From Calliopsis andreniformis (Eukaryota; Arthropoda; Insecta; Hymenoptera; Andrenidae), in contig NW_027480450.1 of assembly GCF_051401765.1 (NCBI RefSeq), positions 3,038,001 through 3,102,000 of the forward strand: a stretch of DNA of 64,000 nt, read 5' to 3'. The notes under the pieces are model-generated. The model was not told the origin of the DNA. It made no database searches and saw only the letters and a program-made list of their open reading frames with translations. The translations under genes were made by a program, and so were the position numbers. Below, in pieces: positions 53,968 to 64,000 of the stretch (its first letter is position 1; each line of letters opens with the position of its first letter).

Positions 53968-55998
53968 CTCAATACCCAATCCTCAATCCTCAGTCCTCAA
54001 CCCTCAATCCTCAAACCTCAAACATCAATCCTCAGTCCTCTGTCCTCAAACCTAAATCCTCAATCCTCAATCCTCAATCTTCAATCCTCAATACTCAGTC
54101 TTTAATCCTCAATCCTCAATCCTCAATCCTCAATCCTCAGTTATGAATCCGCAATCTTCAACACTCAATCGTCAAGCCTCAGTCCTCAATCCTCAATCCT
54201 CAATCCTCGTTCCTCAAACCTCAATCCTCAACCCTCAGTCCTCATCCTCAATTCTCAATTCTGAATCCTCAATCCTCAATCCTCAATCCTCAATCTTCAA
54301 TCCTCAATCTTCAATCCTCAATACTCAATCTTCAACCTTCAATCCTCATTCCTAGATCCTCAATCCTCTATCCTCAACCCTCAATCTTCAGTCCTCAACC
54401 ATCAATCCTCAATCCTCAATCCTCATTCTTCAATCCTCAATACCCAATCCTCAATCCTCAGTCCTCAATCCTCAATCCTTAAACCTCAAACCTCAATCCT
54501 CAGTCCTCTGTCCTCAAACCTCAATCCTCAACCCTCAGCCCTCATCCTCAGTCCTCAATAGTCAATCCTCAATTCTCAATCTTCAATCATCAATACTCAA
54601 TCTTCAATAATCAACCCTCAATCCTCAATACTCAATCCTCAATAGTCAATCCTCAATCCCCAATCCTCAATCTTCAATCCTCAGTCCTTATTCCTCAACC
54701 CTCAATCCTCAATCTTCAATACTCAATACTCAATCTTTAATCCTCAATCCTCAATCCTCAATCCTAAATCCTCAATCCTCAGTCCTCAATCTTCAATCCT
54801 CAATACTCCGTCTTCAATCCTCAATCCTCAATCCTCAATCCTCAAACCTCATTCTTCAATCCTCAACACCCAATTCTCAATCTTCAATCCACAAACCTCA
54901 ATCCTCAATTCTCAATCCTCAACCCTCAATCCTCAGACCTCAAAAATCAATACTCAACCCTCAGTCCTCGTCCTCAACCCACAACAGTCATTCCTCAATC
55001 CTCAATCTTCAATCATCAATATTCAATCTTCAGTCCTCAATCCTCAATCCTCAACCCTCAATCCTCAATCCTCAATGTTCAATCCGCAATACCCTATCCT
55101 CAACCTTCAACCCTCAATCCTCAATCCTCAATCCTCAATCCTCAATCCTCAATCCTCAATCGTCAGACCTCAAACCTCATACCTGAATACTCAATCCTGA
55201 ATCCTCAATCTTCAGACCTCAGTCCTCAACAATCAGCTGGCAATTCTCAATCCTCAATAGAATATCACCAACTCACAGTTTTCCGTACCCAATACTCAAT
55301 CTGCAATCTTCAAATCTCTATCCACAAACATCAATTCTCATCATTCAACACTCAACACTCAGTCCCCAATCCTCGATCTTCAATCCTCAATCCTCAATCC
55401 TCAATCCTCAGTCCTCAATCTGCAATCCCTCACCCTCAATCCTCAATCCTCAATCCTCAATCGTCAGGTTTCAATCCTCAATACTCAATTTTCAATACTT
55501 CATCCTCAATCCTCAATCCTCAATCCTCAATCCTCAATCGTCATGCTTCAATCCTCAATACTCAATCTTCAATCCTCAATCCTGAATCCTCATTCCTCAA
55601 TCCACATTCTTCAATCCTCCATACCCAATCCTCAATCTTCAATCCTCAATCCTCAATCCTCAATTCTCAATCCTCGATCCTCAGTCCTCAACAATCAGTT
55701 GTCAAATCCTCAATCCTCAGTAGAATATCATCAATCCACAGTTTTCAATACCCAATACTCAATCTGCAATCTTCAAATCTCTATCCACAAACATCAATTC
55801 TCATCATTCAACCCTCAACACTCAGTCCCCAATCCTCAATCTTCAATCCTCAATCCTCAATCCTCAACCCTCTATCCTCAATCCTCAATCCTCAGTCCTC
55901 AGTCCTCAAACCTCAATCCTCAATTCTCAATACTCAATCCTCAATCCTCAATACTCAATCCCCAATCCCCAATCTTCAATCCTCAATACTCAATCCTC
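53968..55998 (+). repeat. Block G, copy 2
   Basis: It is nearly identical to copy 1 by eye. Private changes include CAATAGTC for CAATACTC near 54557, TTTTCCGTACCC inside the landmark near 55280 and CAACCC for CAATCC near 54698. Landmarks lie at 55276 and 55739. Beyond 55998 it continues as sequence shared with G copy 3 to about 56415. No gene is present. Confidence 0.87.
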
Positions 55999-56417
55999 AA
56001 CCCTCAATCCACATTCTTCAATCCTCAATACCCAATCCTCAATCTTCAATCCTCAATCCTCAATCCTCAATTCTCAATCCTCATTCCTCAATCCACATTC
56101 TTCAATCCTCCATACCCAATACTCAATCTTCAATCCTCATTCCTCAACCCTCAATTCTCAATCCTCAATCCTCAATCGTCAGGCTTCAATCCTCAATACT
56201 CAATCTTCAATACTTCAACCTCAATACTCAATCCTCAATCCTCAATCCTCAATCGTCAGGCTTCAATCCTCAATACTCAATCTTCAATCGTCAATCGTCA
56301 ATCCTCATTCCTCAGTCCTCATTCTTCAATCCTCCATACCCAGTCCTCAATCTTCAATACTCAATCCTGAATCCTCAGTCCTCAAACCTCAAACCTGAAT
56401 CCTCAATCCTGAATCCT
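55999..56417 (+). repeat. Heptamer segment shared with 61961-62378
   Basis: Spacing to the right-hand copy is 5963 bp. Small changes are seen, such as CATTCCTC against CATTACTC near 56088/62045 and CAGGCTTC against CAGACTTC near 56179/62142. No gene is present. Confidence 0.8.
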
Positions 56418-59384
56418 CAATCGTCTGGCTTCAATCCTCAATACTCAATCTTCAACCTTCAACCCTCAATCCTCAACCCTCAATCCTCAATCCTCAGTCC
56501 TCAATCCTCAGACCTCAAACCTCATACCTGAATACTCAATCCTGAATCCTCAATCTTCAGAACTCAGTCCTCAACAATCAGTTGTCAATTCTCAATTCTC
56601 AATAGAATATCATCAACTCACAGTTTTCAATACCCAATACTGAATCTGCAATCTTCAAATCTCTATCCACAAACATCAATTCTCATCATTCAACACTCAA
56701 CACTCAGTCCCCAATCCTCAATCTTCAATCCTCAATCCTCAATCCTCAATCATCAATCCTCAATCTTCAATCCTCCACCCTAAATCCTCAATCCTCAATC
56801 CTCAATCCTCAATCGTCAGGCTTCAATCCTCAATACTCAAGCTTCAATACTTCATCCTCAATCCTCATTCCTCAATCCACATTCTTCAATCCTCCATACC
56901 CAATCCTCAATCTTCAATCCTCAATCCTCAATCCTCAATTCTCAATCCTCAGTCCTCTGTCCTCAGTCCTCAAACCTCAATCCTCAACCCTCAGCCCTCA
57001 TCCTCAATCCTCAATCCTCAATCTTCAATCCTCAATCCTCAATCCTCAATCGTCAGGCTTCAATCCTCAATACTCAATCTTCAATACTTCAACCTCAATA
57101 CTCAATCCTCAATCCTCAATACTCAATCGTCAGGCTTCAATCCTCAATACTCAATCTTCAATCCTCAATCGTCAATCCTCATTCCTCAATCCTCATTCTT
57201 CAATCCTCCATACCCAGTCCTCAATCTTCAATCGTCAATCCTCAATCCTCAGTCCACAAACCTCAAACCTGAATCCTCAATCCTGAATCCTCAATCTTCA
57301 GACCTCAGTCCTCAACAATCAGTTGTCAATTCTCAATCCTCAATAGAATATCATCAATTCACAGTTTTCAATACCCAATGCTCAATCAGCAATCTTCAAA
57401 TCTCTATCCACAAACATCAATTCTCATCATTCAACCCTCAACACTCAGTCCCCAATCCTCAATCTTCAATCCTCAATCCTCAATTCTCAATCCTCAATCC
57501 TCAATCTTCAACCCTCAATACTCAATCTTCAATCCTCCATCCTCAATCCTCAATCCTCAATCCTCAATCCTCAATCGTCTGGCTTCAATCCTCAATACTC
57601 AATCTTCGACCCTCAATCCTCAATCCTCATTCCTCAATCCTCATTCTTCAATCCTCCACACCCAATCCTCAATCTTCAATCTTCAATCCTCAACCCTCAA
57701 TCCTCAATCCTCAATCCTCATTCTTCAATCCTCAATACCCAATCCTCAATCCTCAGTCCTCAACCCTCAATCCTCAAACCTCAAACCTCAATCCTCAGTC
57801 CTCTGTCCTCAAACCTAAATCCTCAATCCTCAATCCTCAATCATCAATCCTCAATACTCAGTCTTCAATCCTCAATCCTCAATCCTCAATCCTCAATCCT
57901 CAGTAATGAATCCGCAATATTCAACACTCAATCGTCAAGCCTCAGTCCTCAATCCTCAATCCTCAATCCTCGTTCCTCAAACCTCAATCCTCAACCCTCA
58001 GTCCTCATCCTCAATTCTCAATTCTCAATCCTCAATCCTCAATCCTCAATCCTCAATCTTCAATCCTCAATCTTCAATCCTCAATACTCAATCTTCAACC
58101 TTCAATCCTCATTCCTAGATCCTCAATCCTCAATCCTCAACCCTCAATCTTCAGTCCTCAACCCTCAATCCTCAATCCTCAATCCTCATTCTTCAATCCT
58201 CAATACCCAATCCTCAATCCTCAGTCCTCAATCCTCAATCCTTAAACCACAAACCTCAATCCTCAGTCCTCTGTCCTCAAACCTCAATCCTCAACCCTCA
58301 GCCCTCACCCTCAGTCCTCAATACTCAATCCTCAATTCTCAATCTTCAATCATCAATACTCAATCTTCAATAATCAACCCTCAATCCTCAATCCTCAATA
58401 CTCAATCCTCAATAGCCAATCCTCAATCCCCAACCCTCAATCCTAGATCCTCAATCCTCAATCCCCAACCCTCAATCTTCAATCCTCAACCCTCAATCCT
58501 CAATCCTCAATCCTCATTCTTCAATCCTCATTACCCAATCCTCAATCCTCAGTCCTCAATCCTCAATCCTCAAACCTCAAACCTCAACCCTCAGTCCTCT
58601 GTCCTCAAACCTCAACCATCAACCCTCAGCCCTCATCCTCAGTCCTCAATGCTCAATCCTCAATTCTCAATCTTCAATCATCAATTCTCAATCTTCAATA
58701 ATCAACCCTCAATTCTCAATCCTCAATACTCAATCCTCAATCGTCAATCCTCAATCCCCAATCCTCAATCTTCAATCCTCAATCCTCAATCCTCAATCCT
58801 CAATCCTCAATCTTCATTCCTCAATACTCAATCTTTAATCCTCAATCCTCAATCCTCAATCCTAAATCCTCAATCCTCAATCCTCAATCTTCAATCCTCA
58901 ATACTCAGTCTTCAATCCTCAATCCTCAATCCTCAATTCTCAATCCTCATTCATCAGTCCTCAACACCCAATCATCAATCTTCAATCCTCAATCCTCAAT
59001 CCTCAATTCTCAATCCTCAACCCTCAATCCTCAGACATCAAACATCAATACTCAACCCTCAGTCCTCGTCCTCAATCCACAACAATCATTCCTCAATCCT
59101 CAATCTTCAATCATCAATATTCAATCTTCAGTCCTCAATCCTCAATCCTTAACCCTCAATCCTCAATCCTCAATGTTCAATCCGCAATACCCAATCCTCA
59201 ACCTTCAATCCTCAATCCTCAATCCTCAATCCTCAATCCTCAATCCTCAATCCTCAATTCTCAATCCTCAACCCTCAATCCTCAGACATCAAACATCAAT
59301 ACTCAACCCTCAGTCCTCGTCCTCAATCCACAACAATCATTCCTCAATCCTCAATCCTCAATCCTCAATCGTCAGGATTCAATC
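56418..59384 (+). repeat. Block F, copy 2
   Basis: It matches 40934-43900 at a constant 15484 bp. Differences include CAATATTCAACACTC for CAATCTTCAACACTC near 57917, CAATCATCAATCC for CAATCTTCAATCC near 57840 and CAGTCCCC for CAGTACCC near 57446. Landmarks lie at 56621 and 57362. No gene is present. Confidence 0.87.
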
Positions 59385-60093
59385 CTCAATACTCAATCTT
59401 CAATACTTCAACCTCAATACTCAATCCTCAATCCTCAATACTCAATCGTCAGGCTTCAATCCTCAATACTCAATCTTCAATCCTCAATCGTCAATCCTCA
59501 TTCCTCAATCCTCATTCTTCAATCGTCCATACACAGTCCTCAATCTTCAATCCTCAATCCTCAATCCTCAGTCCTCAAACCTCAAACCTGAATCCTCAAC
59601 CCTGAATCCTCAATCTTCAGACCTCAGTCCTCAACAATCAGTTGTCAATTCTCAATCCTCAATCGAATATCATCAATTCACAGTTTTCAATACCCAATGC
59701 TCAATCAGCAATCTTCAAATCTCTATCCACAAACATCAATTCTCATCATTCAACCCTCAACACTCAGTCCCCAATCCTCAATCTTCAATCCTCAATCCTC
59801 AATCCTCAATCCTCAATCTTCAACCCTCAATACTCAATCTTCAATCCTCCATCCTCAATCCTCAATCCTCAATCCTCAATCCTCAATCGTCTGGCTTCAA
59901 TCCTCAATACTCAATCTTCAACCCTCAATCCTCAATCCTCATTCCTCAATCCTCATTCTTCAATCCTCCACACCCAATCTTCAATCTTCAATCTTCAATC
60001 CTCAACCCTCAATCCTCAATCCTCAATCCTCATTCTTCAATCCTCAATACCCAATCCTCAATCCTCAGTCCTAAATCTTCAATCCTCAATACT
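59385..60093 (+). repeat. Heptamer segment with one landmark copy
   Basis: This has a 141 bp landmark at 59681 with a private CAATCGAATATC instead of CAATAGAATATC. It otherwise resembles 9.2-9.95 kb and 40.4-41.0 kb. It ends at the junction with the TTATGAATCCGC string. No gene is present. Confidence 0.78.
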
Positions 60094-62378
60094 CAGTTAT
60101 GAATCCGCAATCTTCAACACTCAATCGTCAAGCCTCAGTCCTCAATCCTCAATCCTCAATCCTCGTTCCTCAAACCTCAATCCTCAAACCTCAGTCCTCA
60201 TCCTCAATTCCAAATTCTCAATCCTCAATCCTCAATCCTCAATCCTCAATCTTCAATCCTCAATCTTCAATCCTCAATACTCAATCTTCAACCTTCAATC
60301 CTCATTCCTAGATCCTCAATCCTCTATCCTCAACCCTCAATCTTCAGTCCTCAACCATCAATCCTCAATCCTCAATCCTCATTCTTCAATCCTCAATACC
60401 CAATCCTCAATCCTCAGTCCTCAATCCTCAATCCTTAAACCTCAAACCTCAATCCTCAGTCCTCTGTCCTCAAACCTCAATCCTCAACCCTCAGCCCTCA
60501 TCCTCAGTCCTCAATACTCAATCCTCAATTCTCAATCTTCAATCATCAATACTCAATCTTCAATAATCAACCCTCAACCCTCAATCCTCAATACTCAATC
60601 CTCAATAGTCAATCCTCAATCCCCAATCCTCAATCTTCAATCCTCAGTCCTCAATCCTCAATCCTCAATCCTCAATCTTCAATACTCAATACTCAATCTT
60701 TAATCCTCAATCCTCAATCCTCAATCCTAAATCCTCAATCCTCAGTCCTCAATCTTCAATCCTCAATACTCCGTCTTCAGTCCTCAATCCTCAATCCTCA
60801 ATCCTCAAACCTCATTCTTCAATCCTCAACACCCAATTCTCAATCTTCAATCCTCAAACCTCAATCCTCAATTCTCAATCCTCAACCCTCAATCCTCAGA
60901 CCTCAAAAATCAATACTCAACCCTCAGTCCTCGTCCTCAACCCACAACAGTCATTCCTCAATCCTCAATCTTCAATCATCAATATTCAATCTTCAGTCCT
61001 CAATCCTCAATCCTCAACCCTCAATCCTCAATCCTCAATGTTCAATCCGCAATACCCTATCCTCAACCTTCAACCCTCAATCCTCAATCCTCAATCCTCA
61101 ATCCTCAATCCTCAATCCTCAATCGTCAGACCTCAAACCTCATACCTGAATACTCAATCCTGAATCCTCAATCTTCAGACCTCAGTCCTCAACAATCAGC
61201 TGGCAATTCTCAATCCTCAATAGAATATCACCAACTCACAGTTTTCAATACCCAATACTCAATCTGCAATCTTCAAATCTCTATCCACAAACATCAATTC
61301 TCATCATTCAACACTCAACACTCAGTCCCCAATCCTCGATCTTCAATCCTCAATCCTCAATCCTCAATCCTCAGTCCTCAATCTGCAATCCCTCACCCTC
61401 AATCCTCAATCCTCAATCCTCAATCGTCGGGTTTCAATCCTCAATACTCAATTTTCAATACTTCATCCTCAATCCTCAATCCTCAATCCTCAATCCTCAA
61501 TCGTCATGCTTCAATCCTCAATACTCAATCTTCAATCCTCAATCCTGAATCCTCATTCCTCAATCCACATTCTTCAATCCTCCATACCCAATCCTCAATC
61601 TTCAATCCTCAATCCTCAATCCTCAATTCTCAATCCTCGATCCTCAGTCCTCAACAATCAGTTGTCAAATCCTCAATCCTCAGTAGAATATCATCAATCC
61701 ACAGTTTTCAATACCCAATACTCAATCTGCAATCTTCAAATCTCTATCCACAAACATCAATTCTCATCATTCAACCCTCAACACTCAGTCCCCAATCCTC
61801 AATCTTCAATCCTCAATCCTCAATCCTCAACCCTCTATCCTCAATCCTCAATCCACAGTCCTCAGTCCTCAAACCTCAATCCACAATTCTCAATACTCAA
61901 TCCTCAATCCTCAATACTCAATCCCCAATCCTCAATCTTCAATCCTCAATACTCAATCCTCAACCCTCAATCCACATTCTTCAATCCTCAATACCCAATC
62001 CTCAATCTTCAATCCTCAATCCTCAATCCTCAATTCTCAATCCTCATTACTCAATCCACATTCTTCAATCCTCCATACCCAATACTCAATCTTCAATCCT
62101 CATTCCTCAACCCTCAATTCTCAATCCTCAATCCTCAATCGTCAGACTTCAATCCTCAATACTCAATCTTCAATACTTCAACCTCAATACTCAATCCTCA
62201 ATCCTCAATCCTCAATCGTCAGGCTTCAATCCTCAATACTCAATCTTCAATCGTCAATCGTCAATCCTCATTCCTCAGTCCTCATTCTTCAATCCTCCAT
62301 ACCCAGTCCTCAATCTTCAATACTCAATCCTGAATCCTCAGTCCTCAAACCTCAAACCTGAATCCTCAATCCTGAATC
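60094..62378 (+). repeat. Block G, copy 3, plus its right extension
   Basis: It matches G copy 2 at 5956 bp spacing on the left (ATG of TTATGAATCCGC 54143 and 60099) and 5963 bp later (landmarks 55276/61239 and 55739/61702), so it has gained one net heptamer. Private changes include CGTCGGGTTTC near 61430 and CAATCCACAGTCC near 61853. No gene is present. Confidence 0.86.
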
Positions 62379-62993
62379 CTCAATCTTCAGACCTCAGTCC
62401 TCAACAATCAGTTGTCAATTCTCAATCCTCAATAGAATATCATCAATTCACAGTTTTCAATACCCAATACTCAATCAGCAATCTTCAAATGTCTATCCAC
62501 AAACATCAATCCTCATCATTCAACCCTCAACACTCAGTCCCCAATCCTCAATCTTCAATCCTCAATCCTCAATCCTCAATCCTCAATCATCAACCTTCAA
62601 CCCTCAATACTCAATCTTCAATCCTCCATCCTCAATCCTCAATCATCAATCCTCAATCCTCAATCGTCTGGCTTCAATCCTCAATACTCAATTTTCAATC
62701 CTCAATCCTCAATCCTCATTCCTCAATCCTGATTCTTCAATCCTCCATACCCAATCCTCAATCTTCAATCCTCAATATTCAATATTCAATCCTCAATCCT
62801 CAATCCTCAATCCTCAAAACTCAATCCGCAGTCCTCAATCCTCAATCCTCAATACTCAACCATCAATCCTCAATTCTCAATACACAATAGAATATCCTGA
62901 ATTCTCAGGATTCAATACTCAAACCTCAACACTCAACATTCAGCCCTCATCCTCAATCCTCAATCCTCAATCCTCAATCCTCAATCCTCGATC
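62379..62993 (+). repeat. Heptamer segment with landmark and hairpin
   Basis: It contains a 141 bp landmark (62451) with AAATGTCTATCC, shared with the copy at 32775, and a hairpin at 62894. The succession resembles 32.7-33.5 kb with an internal deletion joining CAATCTTCAATCC to CAATATTCAATATTC near 62770. No gene is present. Confidence 0.78.
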
Positions 62994-63682
62994 CTCAATA
63001 CCAATCCTCATTACTCAATCTTCAATCCTCAATCCTCAATCCTCAATCCTCAATCCTCAATCCTCAATCCTCAGTAATCAATCCTCAATCTTCAATACTC
63101 AATCGTCAATCCTCAGTCCTCAATCCTCAATCCTCAATCCTCGATCCTCAAACCTCAATCCTCAACCCTCAGTCCTCATCCTCAATTCTCAATTCTCAAT
63201 TCTCTATCCTCAATCCTCAATCCTTAATCTTCAATGCTCAATAATCAATCTCCAATCCTGGATACTCAATCCCAAATCCTCAATGCTTAATCCTCAACCT
63301 TCAACCCTCAATCCCCAGTCCTCAATCTTCAATCCTCAATGCTCAATCCTCAATCCTCAATCCTCAATCCTCAGTAATCAATCCTCAATCTTCAATTCTC
63401 AATCCTCAATACTCAATCCTTAATCGTCAATCCTCAATCCCCAATCCTCAATCTTCAAACCTCAATCCTCAATCCTCAATCCTGAATCCTCAATCTTCAA
63501 TCCTCAATACTCAATCTTCCATCCTCAATCCTCAATCCTCAATCCTCAATCCTCAATCCTCAATCCTCAATGCCCAAACTTCAATCCTCAATACACAGTC
63601 TTCAATCCTCAATCCTCAATGCTCAATCCACAATCCTCATTCTTCAATCCTCAATACCCAATCCTCAATCTTCAATCCTCAA
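62994..63682 (+). repeat. Partial copy of the ~2.1 kb block (copy 4)
   Basis: It follows 16641-17322 and 34168-34856, from the CTCAATACCA string through TCTCCAATCCTGGAT (near 63248) and CAATGCCCAAACTTC (63568). It then departs where the others read CTGAATCC. No gene is present. Confidence 0.84.
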
Positions 63683-64000
63683 TACTCCATCCTCAATCCT
63701 CAATCCTCAATCCTCAATCCTCAATCGTCAGGCTTCAATCCTCAATACTCAGTCTTCAATCCTCAATCCTCAATCCTCAATCCTCAATCCTCAGTAATGA
63801 ATCCGCAATCTTCAACACTCAATCGTCAAGCCTCAGTCCTCAATCCTCAATCCTCAATCCTCGTTCCACAAACCTCAATCCTCAACCCTCAGTCCTCATC
63901 CTCAATTCTCAATTCTCAATCCTCAATCCTCAATCCTCAATCCTCAATCTTCAATCCTCAATCTTCAATCCTCAATACTCAATCTTCAACCTTCAATCCT
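63683..64000 (+). repeat. Right-edge segment, array continues past the window
   Basis: It contains the TAATGAATCCGC string with ATG at 63797 and a private CGTTCCACAAACC. The sequence stops in mid-array with no change in character, so the right end of the satellite is not in view. No gene is present. Confidence 0.85.

Larger units (their letters stand above)
1..64000 (+). repeat. Heptamer satellite array, unit TCCTCAA (TTGAGGA on - strand), continuous through the window
   Basis: Every line of the window parses into heptamers of the form TCCTCAA or single and double substitutions of it, such as TCTTCAA, TACTCAA, TTCTCAA, TCATCAA, TCGTCAA, CCCTCAA, ACCTCAA, TCCTCAG and TCCTCAT. Register is kept over long distances, with occasional 6-bp units. 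The + strand is almost free of G outside variant units, so base composition is extremely strand-asymmetric. No inverted segment, transposon, A-rich tail, tRNA, rRNA or unique stretch was seen. Both ends of the window lie inside the array, so its true length exceeds 64 kb. The organism is unknown; a eukaryotic satellite is the likeliest class by size and higher-order structure, but I do not recognise the family. Confidence 0.98.

Noticed and set aside
1..64000. CRISPR array
   Set aside because: There is no repeat-spacer alternation; the period is 7 bp, and the longer recurring strings are irregularly spaced diverged runs of the same unit.
1..64000. Promoters, terminators, ribosome binding sites, tRNA or rRNA genes
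   Set aside because: No candidate survives reading; the + strand lacks G-containing motifs and no cloverleaf or rRNA-like segment is seen.
1..64000. Prokaryotic heptanucleotide repeat locus
   Set aside because: Short heptamer repeats occur in some bacteria, but 64 kb without a gene and with multi-kilobase higher-order units fits a eukaryotic satellite better. It is not strictly excluded from sequence alone.
1..64000. Triplex-forming (H-DNA) homopurine-homopyrimidine tract
   Set aside because: Each unit contains AA on the pyrimidine-rich strand, so no long homopyrimidine mirror repeat exists.

Overview
The whole 64 kb window is one uninterrupted tandem-repeat array. Its unit is a heptamer, TCCTCAA on the + strand (TTGAGGA on the - strand), always head-to-tail in the same orientation. 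I see no protein-coding gene, RNA gene, transposon, CRISPR array or block of unique sequence anywhere in it. The long open frames on the + strand are a by-product of the repeat: three heptamers (21 nt) read as the seven-residue cycle SSILNPQ in every + frame, while every - frame meets TGA every 21 nt. The organism cannot be named from this sequence. A 64 kb heptamer satellite with higher-order structure suggests eukaryotic heterochromatin (pericentromeric, subtelomeric or sex-chromosome), but that is an inference.

The array is not a plain simple repeat. Variant heptamers follow each other in fixed orders, and these variant strings recur as long blocks. Layout: a left part (1 to about 9.2 kb) of older, divergent blocks; a large block at about 9.2-17.6 kb that recurs at about 21.35-30.05 kb (spacing 12.1-12.4 kb), part of which also occurs at 1.1-2.5 kb; a ~2.1 kb block at 16.6-18.7 kb that recurs at 34.2-36.3 kb, with shorter copies at 29.1 and 63.0 kb; a ~1.7 kb block (called D here) at 19.7, 30.1, 36.5 and 45.4 kb, the last one a mosaic; a ~4.4 kb block at 37.2-41.6 kb that recurs at 46.6-51.0 kb; a ~3 kb block (F) at 40.9-43.9 kb that recurs at 56.4-59.4 kb; a ~2 kb block (G) at 51.5, 54.0 and 60.1 kb. 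Small local duplications of 196, 265, 350, 468, 634 and 1438 bp lie inside these.

Two landmark strings are especially useful: a ~141 bp strongly diverged string found 35 times in four subfamilies, and an 18 bp hairpin-forming string containing GAATTC found 19 times. Rare 6-bp units (and one 8-bp unit type) interrupt the heptamer register. They account for the duplication lengths that are not multiples of seven in the cases I worked through. Together these point to repeated unequal exchange or amplification, plus conversion-like patching, of a heptamer satellite. All counts and boundaries were read by eye; boundaries are good to roughly 10-30 bp unless stated otherwise.
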